Assembly (NCBI GenBank): GCA_934479825.1
Contig: CAKSOW010000011.1
Span: forward strand, 1-64,000
Length of the DNA: 64,000 nucleotides
From: an uncultured Eubacteriales bacterium
GTDB taxonomy: Bacteria > Bacillota > Clostridia > Oscillospirales > CAG-382
Reading direction: 5' to 3'
Both the position numbers and the translations under genes were made by a program. Below are positions 34,996-43,347 of this stretch, in pieces; positions within the stretch are counted from its first letter, which is position 1, and each line of letters opens with the position of its first letter. The notes under the pieces were generated by a model. The model was not told the origin of the DNA. It saw only the letters and a list, made by a program, of their open reading frames with translations, and made no database searches.

Positions 34996-36498
34996 TTACA
35001 GCGCGTCAAAAAACGCTTTGACCACTTTGCGCTCGTCAAACGGATACTTTACGCCTTTTATCTCTTCAAATGTTTGCTGCCCCTTTCCGGCCAGCAATAC
35101 AATATCTCCCTCTTCGGCATGTTCCAAAGCATACCGGATCGCCTCCGCACGGTCCTTGATAATGGCATACCGGCCGTCTGTTTTGGCGATTCCCCATAAA
35201 ATGTCACTGATGATCGTGTTTAAATCCTCATCGCGCGGATTGTCCGACGTGATAACCGACAGATCCGCATTTTTACCTGCAATCTCGCCCATATCGAACC
35301 GACGCACACGCGAACGGTTTCCGCCTGCCCCGAATACGCAGAGAATCCGTTTCGGATGATAGGCGCGCATCGCGTCAAACAGGCTTTGCATGCTTAACGC
35401 ATTGTGCGCATAGTCAATAATGACCGGTATGCCGCATTTCGGGTGTGTCACCGGTTCTGCCCGACCGATCACACGGACATTTTCAAGCGCCGGAAAAAGG
35501 ATTTCCGGCTTTATGCCATACAGCGACGCCACGCTTATGGCGCAAAGCGAATTGTATACCGAAAACTTTCCTGGTACGCCCACAAATACGCGCCGCTCTT
35601 TGTCGCCATGCTTTAAGGTATATTCGGTTTTCATCGCGCCCTTATCGAGATAAAACTTCTCCTGACAGCCGTAAAAATCCACCGTTGCGTCTTGGCAGGA
35701 GTATCGGGTGATGGGGACGTTTTCTTCTTTTAAAATGCTTTCGATCGTATCAATCCGGTCACTGTCTGCGTTGAGTACGGCTTTGGCGCACATGCGGAAC
35801 AGTTTTCCCTTGCAGGACAAATACTCTTCAAAATCCTTGTGTTCGCCTTTTCCGATATGATCCGGAGAAATGTTGGTGAATACCGCCGTGTCAAATCGCA
35901 ATCCGTATACACGCTCTTGCATGAGTGCCTGCGACGAAACCTCCATGACGCACATTTTCATGCCGGTTTTCACCATATCGGCAAAAAGGCGGTGCAGTTC
36001 ATAGCTCTCCGGCGTGGAATTGTCAATGTATTCGTAGTGCTTTCCATAGTATATGCCTGTCGTACCGATGAGCCCTGTCGGAATGCCTGCTGCCTGTAAG
36101 ATGTTTTGAATCATAAACGACGTACTGGTCTTGCCTTTGGTACCGGTAAGCCCGATCAGTGTGAGCTTTTCGGCCGGATAGCCGAAAAACGCCGCTGAAA
36201 GCAGGGCAAGTGCGCGTCTTGTGCTTTGCACTAACACAAAAAAGCGTTCCGGATAAGCCTCCCGATAGGTCTCATAGGCTTCGCGCTTTTCGCAGACGAC
36301 GAGAAACGCGCCGTTTTTTAACGCTTCGGGAATGTAATCGTGGCCGTCGGTTGCCGCGCCGACAGCCGCCGTAAAGACAAAATTTTTCCCGACTTTGTCC
36401 GACGCATAAGCAATGCCGCCGATTTCGGTTTCGGGGATATTGCCCGGAACCGAAAGAATCTCTTTTTCCAGAACCGCTAATACCTCTGAACTTTTCAT
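34996..36498 (-). CDS. murE: UDP-MurNAc-tripeptide synthetase, meso-diaminopimelate type
   Basis: A 500-residue Mur ligase that adds the third residue of the peptidoglycan stem. The ATP loop is GLTGTKGKTSTSF (~118-130), and the substrate-choice motif is DNPR in TSDNPRDEDLNT, which marks meso-diaminopimelate users; lysine users differ here. The gene for diaminopimelate epimerase directly precedes it and overlaps by ATGA, which fits well: the epimerase makes the substrate used by MurE. Confidence 0.95.
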   Translation of the reverse strand: MKSSEVLAVLEKEILSVPGNIPETEIGGIAYASDKVGKNFVFTAAVGAATDGHDYIPEALKNGAFLVVCEKREAYETYREAYPERFFVLVQSTRRALALLSAAFFGYPAEKLTLIGLTGTKGKTSTSFMIQNILQAAGIPTGLIGTTGIYYGKHYEYIDNSTPESYELHRLFADMVKTGMKMCVMEVSSQALMQERVYGLRFDTAVFTNISPDHIGKGEHKDFEEYLSCKGKLFRMCAKAVLNADSDRIDTIESILKEENVPITRYSCQDATVDFYGCQEKFYLDKGAMKTEYTLKHGDKERRVFVGVPGKFSVYNSLCAISVASLYGIKPEILFPALENVRVIGRAEPVTHPKCGIPVIIDYAHNALSMQSLFDAMRAYHPKRILCVFGAGGNRSRVRRFDMGEIAGKNADLSVITSDNPRDEDLNTIISDILWGIAKTDGRYAIIKDRAEAIRYALEHAEEGDIVLLAGKGQQTFEEIKGVKYPFDERKVVKAFFDAL

Positions 36499-37367
36499 GC
36501 GCCGAACACCTCCCTGTCAAGCTGTACCGTACCGTCAAAGACATGTACCGAGGGGGCTGTCATGTATACTTCGCCGTTTTTGTCCCATTCGATCTGCGTT
36601 TCGCCGCCGATCTGCCGCACGGTCGCCTTTCTTTCACAGCGTCCGGTTATCACACCGCTCACCACGCAGGCCGCGCTCCCGGTCGCACAGGCAAGCGTTT
36701 CGCCTGTGCCGCGTTCCCACGTGCGCAAAAACAGGGTGTCCCGGTCGAGCACACCGCAGAATTCCGCATTGACGCGTTTCGGGAAAATGGCATGATGTTC
36801 GAGTAAGGTGCCGAACCGCGCCAAATCAAAGCGTTCCGGTTCTTCGTCTTTGCCCAAAAAGCACACGCCGTGCGGATTTCCGAACGACAGCGCCGTCACA
36901 AAAAAGCGCCTTGTGTCAAGAATGACCGGAAAATCAATACAGCGTGAAGCACCGCACGAAACCGGAATTTTTTCCGCGTCAAGAACAGGTTTTCCGATAT
37001 TGGCCGTGATACCGGCCGCCTTTCCGTCCGAAATATCCAAATAAACCGTCTTGATACCGCCGAGTGTTTCGACAGTAAAGACGGTTTTTGCGGTAAATCC
37101 TTTGTCATATACGTATTTTCCGACACTGCGTAATCCGTTGCCGCACATTTCGGCTTCCGTGCCGTCCGGGTCAAAGACGCGCATGCGGAAATCGGCGCAT
37201 TCGGAGGGGCAGATCAAGATCATGCCGTCGCCGCCGATACCGAAATGCCGGTCGGACAAGCGGCTTGCCAGCGTTTCGGGATTGCGCAATGTCTGGGTGA
37301 GCGTTTCCACATAGATATAATCGTTGCCAAGCGCCTGCATTTTGGAAAAATGTAGATCGAATGTCAT
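36495..37367 (-). CDS. dapF: Diaminopimelate epimerase
   Basis: A 290-residue PLP-independent racemase that turns LL- into meso-diaminopimelate. Both catalytic cysteines are present: EMCGNGLRSVGKY and ACATGSAAC. Start and stop overlap the neighbours on both sides by ATGA, so it is translated in lockstep with the trans-sulfuration enzyme gene and murE. Confidence 0.96.
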   Translation of the reverse strand: MTFDLHFSKMQALGNDYIYVETLTQTLRNPETLASRLSDRHFGIGGDGMILICPSECADFRMRVFDPDGTEAEMCGNGLRSVGKYVYDKGFTAKTVFTVETLGGIKTVYLDISDGKAAGITANIGKPVLDAEKIPVSCGASRCIDFPVILDTRRFFVTALSFGNPHGVCFLGKDEEPERFDLARFGTLLEHHAIFPKRVNAEFCGVLDRDTLFLRTWERGTGETLACATGSAACVVSGVITGRCERKATVRQIGGETQIEWDKNGEVYMTAPSVHVFDGTVQLDREVFGA

Positions 37368-38533
37368 ACGCTCGCCCCTAACATGCGCTCTAAATCCGCA
37401 AGAATATCTTCTGCCGGCTCAATGCCGACCGACAGGCGCAGGAGCGTTTCGTCAATGCCGAGCTTTTCGCGAATTTCTTTCGGTACAGACGCATGTGTCT
37501 GCGTCAGGGGATAGGTAATCAGTGTATCCGCTCCGCCTAAACTTTCGGCAAACGCGATCATTCTGCCGCTGCACAGGGCTTTTTCGGCAAGGCGCGCGTC
37601 GGCAAGCTTGAACGAGATCATGCCGCCGAACCCCTCGCACTGGCGCTTTGTCACATCATACGACGGATGCTCCGGAAGTCCGATGTAGTAAACTTTTTCC
37701 ACATTCGGATTCTTTTTCAGCCACGCGGCCACTTTTATGGCGTTTTCCTCATGGCGCTTCATGCGCAGTTCCAAGGTCTTGATACCGCGTAACACCAAAA
37801 AGCAGTCAAATGGCGAAAGTCCCGTTCCCTCGGTGCGTTGAATGAGCGCCAGACGGTCAAGGATCTCTTGGTCGTTTGCCGTGACAAGACCGGCTATGGT
37901 ATCGTGATGTCCGGAGAGGTATTTGGTTGCGCTGTGAATGACAATGTCCGCCCCGAACAAAAACGGCCGCTGGAAGATAGGGGTCAAAAATGTGTTATCC
38001 ACGGCAAGAAGCGCGCCGTTCTGATGGGCAATCTGCGAAAGAGCCGCAAGGTCGGCCACTTTCATCATGGGATTGGTCGGCGTTTCGGCATAGATCATGC
38101 GCGTGTTGGGGCGCATGGCGGCACGCACGGCGTCCGTATCGCCGATATCGACCGCGTCAAAAGTTATCCCGAGGTGTTTCCAAAGCTCTTCGGTCTGACG
38201 GTAGGTGCCGCCGTAAACATCATCGGATAAAATGACATGGTCGCCGCATTGGAGTAAAGAAAAAACCGCAAGCACGGCGGCAAGTCCCGAAGAAAAGGCA
38301 AAACCGGCACGGCCGCCCTCCAAAAGCGCGATGGTGTTCTCCAAGGCACTTCTTGTGGGATTGGCACAGCGCGAATAAGAATATTCTATCTCGGAGCCGA
38401 GAGAGGGATTGCGGAACGTTGCGGTCTGATAGATCGGAACGGCAAGCGGCCGGAACGCCTCCTCCGGCAGCGGATATCCGTGAACGGCCTTGGCCGCAAG
38501 GGAAAAATCGGAAAAACGGTTGGAATCGATCAT
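37364..38533 (-). CDS. Trans-sulfuration PLP enzyme (cystathionine gamma-synthase/beta-lyase type)
   Basis: A 389-residue Cys/Met-metabolism PLP enzyme. The cofactor lysine is in IHSATKYLSGHHD, the YAETPTNPMMKV and GLSPFDCFLVLRGIKTLELR motifs are typical, and the C-terminal DTLITYPLTQTHASVP is shared by the family. Whether it is a synthase or a lyase is not clear from sequence. ATG 38533 follows AAAGGAG at 7 bases. The stop overlaps dapF, linking sulfur amino-acid and diaminopimelate supply. Confidence 0.88.
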   Translation of the reverse strand: MIDSNRFSDFSLAAKAVHGYPLPEEAFRPLAVPIYQTATFRNPSLGSEIEYSYSRCANPTRSALENTIALLEGGRAGFAFSSGLAAVLAVFSLLQCGDHVILSDDVYGGTYRQTEELWKHLGITFDAVDIGDTDAVRAAMRPNTRMIYAETPTNPMMKVADLAALSQIAHQNGALLAVDNTFLTPIFQRPFLFGADIVIHSATKYLSGHHDTIAGLVTANDQEILDRLALIQRTEGTGLSPFDCFLVLRGIKTLELRMKRHEENAIKVAAWLKKNPNVEKVYYIGLPEHPSYDVTKRQCEGFGGMISFKLADARLAEKALCSGRMIAFAESLGGADTLITYPLTQTHASVPKEIREKLGIDETLLRLSVGIEPAEDILADLERMLGASV

Positions 38534-38582
38534 GGTATGTCTCCTTTCGTGTGAATCGGGAAAGGCCGTACCGGTACGAATG

Positions 38583-39719
38583 TTAGGTATGTATGAGCGT
38601 GCGCATTCCGTCGCAGAGCGCATTTACGAATTCGTCGCATTCCATGCGTGTATTGTATGCCGAAAAACTGAGCCGGAGCGTGCTGTCAGCTGTTTTTTCG
38701 GGCAGTCCGAACGCGTCAAGCACGCGGTTATCGGCATGTTTGGCGGAGCAGGCGGAACCGGCGGAAACGTAAATGCCGCGTTCCGATAAAAAGCGCAGCA
38801 GAATCTCGCTTCGCAGACCGGGTACGGCTATACTCAGTATATGCGCCGAAAAGCCGATGTGTCCGGTGTTTAAAACAACCCCGTCGATCTTCTGCAATTT
38901 TTCGCGTAAATAGGTATTTAAATCCGAGACCTTGGCATAGTCGCCGGCAAAAGAGGTCATAGCGTCTTTGGCCGCCGCCGCCATGGCACAGACCGCAGGC
39001 ATAGCCTCCGTTCCCGAACGCAAACCGTTTTCCTGGCCGCCGCCGGCAAGAATCGGAACAAGACGCACACCCTTTCTCACAAAAAGCGCACCGGCGCCCT
39101 TGGGAGCATGAATCTTGTGGGAACTGACGCTGACAAGATCAGCATTTTTCCAGAGCGCTGACGGGATTTTGGTGAAAGCCTGCACGGCATCGGTGTGAAA
39201 GAGCGCGTGCGGACAAAGTGCTTTGGTAAGCTTGGCAAGCGACGCGATATCGTAGATCGCGCCGGTTTCGTTGTTGACCGCCATGCAGGACACAAGAACC
39301 GTGTCGGGCGTGAGAACCGTCCGTGCTTGGTCAAGGTCGAGCTTTCCGCCGCGCGTTGAAAGACGAGATACGGAAAAGCCCTCTTTTTCAAGGTCTTTGG
39401 CCGTGTTTTCCACCGCCGGATGTTCCGAATCCGAGATAACAAGGTGCTTGCCGCGCCGCATGAGCGCATGGCATGCGCCGCGGAGCGCCAGATTGTCCGC
39501 CTCCGTGCCGCTCCCGGTAAAGAGGAGCGAGCCCTCGGAGGCGGTAAAACCGAGTGCGCCAAGCATATCGGTGCGCGCTGTGCGTAAAGCTTTTTCCGCT
39601 TCAAAGCCGAATGCGTGCGCCGAGGAGGGGTTGGCGTACAGCTCGGTCATATAGGTGAGTGCCGTTTCTGCGGCATGGCGGCTGACGCAGGTGGTAGCCG
39701 CATTATCAAAATAGATCAT
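38583..39719 (-). CDS. Cysteine desulfurase (NifS/IscS family)
   Basis: A 378-residue PLP enzyme that takes sulfur from cysteine for Fe-S clusters or tRNA thiolation. It starts MIYFDNAATT, has the cofactor lysine in SVSSHKIHAPKG and the persulfide cysteine in SAGSACSAKH. ATG 39719 has AAAGGA upstream; a longer frame is rejected. No IscU or thiolase gene is adjacent, so the acceptor is unknown. It begins the operon that runs to murE. Confidence 0.92.
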   Translation of the reverse strand: MIYFDNAATTCVSRHAAETALTYMTELYANPSSAHAFGFEAEKALRTARTDMLGALGFTASEGSLLFTGSGTEADNLALRGACHALMRRGKHLVISDSEHPAVENTAKDLEKEGFSVSRLSTRGGKLDLDQARTVLTPDTVLVSCMAVNNETGAIYDIASLAKLTKALCPHALFHTDAVQAFTKIPSALWKNADLVSVSSHKIHAPKGAGALFVRKGVRLVPILAGGGQENGLRSGTEAMPAVCAMAAAAKDAMTSFAGDYAKVSDLNTYLREKLQKIDGVVLNTGHIGFSAHILSIAVPGLRSEILLRFLSERGIYVSAGSACSAKHADNRVLDAFGLPEKTADSTLRLSFSAYNTRMECDEFVNALCDGMRTLIHT

Positions 39720-39753
39720 GTTTCTGTTCCTTTTTTTGAAATTTCCGAAAGTG

Positions 39754-40308
39754 TTAAAAGCCGGATTCCTCCGGGGTATAGGAAGAAAGTCCGCGGTAAG
39801 CGTCGGATAAAACATCGTCCGCGTCGTCAAAGGTCACGTCGTAATAATACGTTTTCCCGTCTGTTCTCACGGCATTCCACATATGCGTCCGGTTTGCCAC
39901 GGCAAAGACGTCAAGGCCTGCCGCCTCACCTAACAGATTGAATGCGCCGCTGTATCCCTGACAGACCGCTTTCCCGTCTATCAACGCGCCGTAAGCCGTA
40001 AAGGCGGACGGGGAAAACGTGTGGTCGTAGGTTATGTGAAGCGCCAGATAGTCGTGAATGGCCCCGGCCTTTTCAAGGTCGGTGTCAAGGCCTTTTACAA
40101 TGTCCGCGATGACGGACTTTGCATACTCTTTGGCCGCTTTGTGTTCTTCACACAGCCTTTCATAGGTGTAGGCTTTCTCTCCGGAAGAAAAGTCAAGCCG
40201 CAGAACGCAGGACGCACTGTCCTCCGCCTGGGTGACGGACGGCAGAACGAGAATGTGCGTGCCAAGTTCCGGATGCTGTTCGGCGGCAGTCAAAAACCCA
40301 GATAGCAT
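39754..40308 (-). CDS. Transglutaminase-like domain, second half of a frame-broken surface protein
   Basis: This frame encodes a papain-like transglutaminase fold with Cys in GKAVCQGYSGAFNLL, His in NRTHMWNAV and Asp in YYYDVTFDD. It has no signal peptide, and its first ATG sits only one base after GGAGGA, too close for normal initiation. The preceding SLH gene ends inside the same 20 bases in another frame, reading ...YLGF-stop where this frame reads ...SGFLTAAEQ. Adding one T to the T5 tract at 40292-40296 would join both into one ~620-residue secreted protein. It is likely a split or frameshifted gene, or is made by slippage. Confidence 0.75.
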   Translation of the reverse strand: MLSGFLTAAEQHPELGTHILVLPSVTQAEDSASCVLRLDFSSGEKAYTYERLCEEHKAAKEYAKSVIADIVKGLDTDLEKAGAIHDYLALHITYDHTFSPSAFTAYGALIDGKAVCQGYSGAFNLLGEAAGLDVFAVANRTHMWNAVRTDGKTYYYDVTFDDADDVLSDAYRGLSSYTPEESGF

Positions 40309-41612
40309 TCCTCCGTAATCTCGCGCATTTCCTCGCCGTAGGGCGCATACGGATAGCTATACATCAGAAATGCTTGGGAAGATTCCCAAGCATTTTTGAA
40401 TTCGTTATAAAATTCGGAGGAGGTGAGCGGTGTGTATAACAGCTTCAAATCCGGAACATCGTGCGTTTCCTTGAATTCTTTTATGAACGCGTCCGAATCG
40501 GTGACGAGCTTGAAAATCCGGAGAATCACGGCAGCTGTTTCAGCGCGTGTGATTTCGGTATCCGGATAGAAAAGTCTTTCACCGGTTGCGGGATCAATAC
40601 TGCCCTGCATGATGCATAATCCGTACAGAGCGACAATGTTCGGGTCGGCAGTGTCGGCATAAGGCGTCTGATATTTGCCGGATTCGATCTGTAAAGCCTT
40701 GTTGACGATCTTTGCCACTTCGCGGCGCGTAATGGGCTCATCAGGGCCAAACGTGTCGCCGTAATCCTTGATATTTACAAAGCCGTAAACAATAGCGGAG
40801 GCGATGTATTTGCTGTACCATTCATCACCGGGAACATCCGAGAACATCGCGCCGTCCGGCGTAAACATCTCATCGCATAAAAGCGTTACGATCAACTTTA
40901 AAAATTCTGCACGGGTAACGGCATTTTCCGGCTTGTAACTGCCGTCCTCATAGCCGTTGATGACTTTCATGCCCGAAAGCGTTCTGACATCCCCGTAAAA
41001 CCAATCTTCCTCTTTTACATCGGAAAAAGTCGGATAAACAATTTCTTCTTTGGGTTCATCCTTGGTTTCATCTTTTTTGTCATCGTCTTTTTTCGTGTCG
41101 TCGGCCTTGGCGTCGTCTTTTTGGGTATCATCCGTTTTTGTATCATCGGACTTGGTCTCATCGGATTTGGTCTCGTCCGTTTTGGTGTCGTCGGATTTGG
41201 CTTCATCCTTTGTCTCATCTTTTTTTGTGTCTGACGAACCGGAATTTCCCGAGTTGCCGGAATTTCCTTTATTGCCGGTATTGCCGGTGTTGATGGTTCC
41301 TTGGTTTACTTTGCCGCCGGTCGAACCGCCGGGCTTGCTGGAATCATCTTTCTTTCCGTCGTCTTTCTTGTCGTCATCTGTTGTATCGTCTTTTTTGTCA
41401 TCATCTTTGGTATCGTCACCTTTGGTATCGTCGCCTTTGGAGTCATCCTTTTTATCGTCGTCCTTCTTGTCATCGTCTTTTTTATCGTCGCCCGATCCGA
41501 ACAGACCGCCGACATCGACATTTACATTGACCGCATAGGTCAAGGGAGCAGCCGAGCAGGCAAGCATGGCGGCGCACAGCACCACAGCTAACAGTTTTCC
41601 GAATTTTTTCAT
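40290..41612 (-). CDS. SLH-domain surface protein, first half
   Basis: A 440-residue exported protein: signal peptide (1-~27, LLAVVLCAAMLACSAAPLTYA), a ~150-residue low-complexity part of Asp/Lys/Thr repeats (DDKKDD, SDDTKTDE) with a Gly/Asn/Ser-rich insert at ~98-128, then three SLH domains (about 192-245, 255-315, 320-380; FSDVKEEDWFYGDV, MFSDVPGDEWYSKYI, TRAETAAVILRIF) that hold it to the wall polysaccharide. The last ~50 residues run towards the transglutaminase domain before the frame breaks. The repeat region gives strong reverse-strand shadow frames, which are not genes. Confidence 0.85.
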   Translation of the reverse strand: MKKFGKLLAVVLCAAMLACSAAPLTYAVNVNVDVGGLFGSGDDKKDDDKKDDDKKDDSKGDDTKGDDTKDDDKKDDTTDDDKKDDGKKDDSSKPGGSTGGKVNQGTINTGNTGNKGNSGNSGNSGSSDTKKDETKDEAKSDDTKTDETKSDETKSDDTKTDDTQKDDAKADDTKKDDDKKDETKDEPKEEIVYPTFSDVKEEDWFYGDVRTLSGMKVINGYEDGSYKPENAVTRAEFLKLIVTLLCDEMFTPDGAMFSDVPGDEWYSKYIASAIVYGFVNIKDYGDTFGPDEPITRREVAKIVNKALQIESGKYQTPYADTADPNIVALYGLCIMQGSIDPATGERLFYPDTEITRAETAAVILRIFKLVTDSDAFIKEFKETHDVPDLKLLYTPLTSSEFYNEFKNAWESSQAFLMYSYPYAPYGEEMREITEECYLGF

Positions 41613-41676
41613 ATGTATGAGCCTCGCTTTCTTTTCACGTCAAACATTTGACAGCCGGAAATAAGAATCCATTTAT

Positions 41677-41705
41677 ATTATAACACCATTGAACGCTGAT
41701 TTCAA
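41677..41705 (-). promoter_or_regulatory. Promoter of the SLH gene
   Basis: TTGAAA (41700-41705) and TATAAT (41677-41682) on the minus strand, spacing 17, 65 bases before the start. Confidence 0.65.
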
Positions 41706-41818
41706 TAGGAACTTTTATCCGCAGATGTAAAAAATGAAAAGGAAAACTTAGGCACATTTCACAAAAACAGGCATGCAAATTATCATATTTGCCAAAATGT
41801 AAAATCTTGCCGTCATGA

Positions 41819-41847
41819 TTGACAAATCGCGTTTTTTTTGTTATAAT
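41819..41847 (+). promoter_or_regulatory. Promoter of the MinD-like gene
   Basis: Perfect TTGACA (41819-41824) and perfect TATAAT (41842-41847) with 17-base spacing; the leader before the GTG start is about 75 bases. Confidence 0.75.
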
Positions 41848-41926
41848 TACACCTATAAGGGTATGCTTCGGCTTTTTTGCCGTTTTTCGGCATTCCCGCT
41901 TTTATCTCATCATCGGAGGAAACAGC

Positions 41927-42754
41927 GTGGCACAGGTTATTTTAGTGACCTCGTTCAAGGGCGGCGTAGGAAAAACAACTTTATCCGCAAACCTTGCGGC
42001 ATGCTTGGCAAAACGCCGGAAAAAGGTGCTTGTGTGCGACTGTGACCTTGAATCGCGCTGTCTCGACATGGTTTTGGGCGTGGAAAACCAGCCGTTATTC
42101 AACATCTGTGATGCGGTGGGCGGTCTGTGTTCGGTGAAAGACGCTATCTGCAAACACGAGCGTGTGCCGAACCTTTCTTTCATGCCGGCCCCGGCCTTTT
42201 ACCCGGAGGCGGCCGGCAGCCGGCAGACCGACGATATTTTCACACCCGACGCAGTCAAAACATTTCTTGCCGCGGTATCGGCACTTCCGGAAAACTACGA
42301 TACGATACTCTGCGACCTGCCGGCGCGTCCGGACGGTCTATACCGTTCCCTTGTGCCGGAGTCCGATAAAATTATCGTTGTGTCCATGCATACGGCTGTT
42401 TCGATACGTGCCGCCGAAAAAACGGCGATTGCTTTGCATGAGCTGTGTACCGGCGCAAAAAAGCCGGATATCCGGCTTGCCGTTAACGGCTTTCAGGCAA
42501 AAAGCGCGGCACGCGGTGAAAATGCCGGGCTTTATGATATTCTTTCACGCACCAAGCTGCCGCTTGTCGGCGTGTTGCCGTATGACAGCGCTATGGTAGA
42601 AGCGCAGAACAAAGGATTGCTTGCTTTTGAAACGGCGCACGGCGAAACACAGTTTTGGCATGCAGTAGAAAATCTCGCGCGCCGGTCCGAGGGCGAAAAC
42701 GTGCGCTTATTTGAGGGTGTGCGCACAGGCGTTGCGCGTGCTAAACTATATTGA
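41927..42754 (+). CDS. MinD/ParA-like P-loop ATPase
   Basis: A 275-residue deviant-Walker ATPase (KGGVGKTTLSANLAACLA near the start, CDCDLESRCLDMVLG, ILCDLPARPDG). Such proteins act as ATP-dependent spatial switches on membranes or nucleoid. The C-terminus does not show the short amphipathic helix of MinD clearly, and minC/minE are not adjacent, so a division role is open. A GTG at 41927 with GGAGGA at 6 bases is chosen; the ATG-started longer frame would add a stretch that contains the promoter. Confidence 0.85.
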   Translation: MAQVILVTSFKGGVGKTTLSANLAACLAKRRKKVLVCDCDLESRCLDMVLGVENQPLFNICDAVGGLCSVKDAICKHERVPNLSFMPAPAFYPEAAGSRQTDDIFTPDAVKTFLAAVSALPENYDTILCDLPARPDGLYRSLVPESDKIIVVSMHTAVSIRAAEKTAIALHELCTGAKKPDIRLAVNGFQAKSAARGENAGLYDILSRTKLPLVGVLPYDSAMVEAQNKGLLAFETAHGETQFWHAVENLARRSEGENVRLFEGVRTGVARAKLY

Positions 42755-42813
42755 TCGAATGACAGAAACACCCCGACCGGGTATCGGCATATTTACAGAA
42801 AGGAAAAACGTTT

Positions 42814-43245
42814 ATGGAAATCGCAATTATTGCATCAGACAGAAAAAAAGAGCTTATGACGGAATTCTGCATGGCCTATCAGGGAATTCTTTCCAAGCAC
42901 AATCTTTATGCGACCGAATCGACCGGAAAATATATTTCCGATGCGACGGGACTTACGATCGAATGTATGCTCCCCGGCGGCAGCGGCGGTATTGAACAGC
43001 TTTCCTCCCGCATTTCCTATAACGAAATCGACCTGCTTCTCTATTTCCGCAATCCTTTGGGGGCACCGCAGTATAACGAGGCGGAGCATAATCTTCTTCG
43101 TTTGTGCGATATCTACAATGTTCCGGTTGCCACCAATATTGCAACCGCCGAAGCGCTGATTCTGGCGCTTGACCAGGGTTCGCTCGATTGGCGTGAGTTG
43201 GTCAATCCGCGCTCCCAGGCCGGGAAAAATCACGGGCATTTTTAA
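42814..43245 (+). CDS. Methylglyoxal-synthase-fold protein with degenerate active site
   Basis: A 143-residue protein clearly related to MgsA (LYATESTGKYISDATGL, LLLYFRNPL, LLRLCDIYNVPVATNIATAE). MgsA converts dihydroxyacetone phosphate to methylglyoxal, but the catalytic set is changed: E. coli His19 is Ser8, Asp71 is Ile60, Asp91 is Asn80, His98 is Gln86 and Asp101 is Glu89. The phosphate-binding TGTTG is ESTG. It may bind phosphate ligands without the reaction, or use another chemistry. It follows the MinD-like gene by 59 bases and ends at a strong terminator. Confidence 0.85.
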   Translation: MEIAIIASDRKKELMTEFCMAYQGILSKHNLYATESTGKYISDATGLTIECMLPGGSGGIEQLSSRISYNEIDLLLYFRNPLGAPQYNEAEHNLLRLCDIYNVPVATNIATAEALILALDQGSLDWRELVNPRSQAGKNHGHF

Positions 43246-43271
43246 CGGCTTAACTGAATATTTTGCGCAAC

Positions 43272-43312
43272 AAAAACGCGGCTTTTCTTTTAAGAAAAGC
43301 CGCGTTTTTTTC
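43272..43312. terminator. Strong bidirectional terminator
   Basis: AAAAACGCGGCTTTTCTT and AAGAAAAGCCGCGTTTTT form an 18-base-pair perfect stem followed by T on the plus strand. It ends the MgsA-like transcript and the convergent araC transcript. Confidence 0.85.
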
Positions 43313-43347
43313 GTCTTTTACGTGCCCGAAATCCGGAATGGGATTCT

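Larger units (their letters stand above)
41613..41926. other. Divergent promoter region
   Basis: About 314 bases between the SLH gene and the MinD-like gene contain one clear promoter for each direction and no other feature that I can see. Confidence 0.6.

Noticed and set aside
41050..41538. Plus-strand frame opposite the SLH gene (Ser/Val/Phe-rich)
   Set aside because: It is the shadow of the Asp/Lys/Thr codon repeats on the other strand. The SLH frame has signal peptide, domains, promoter and ribosome binding site.
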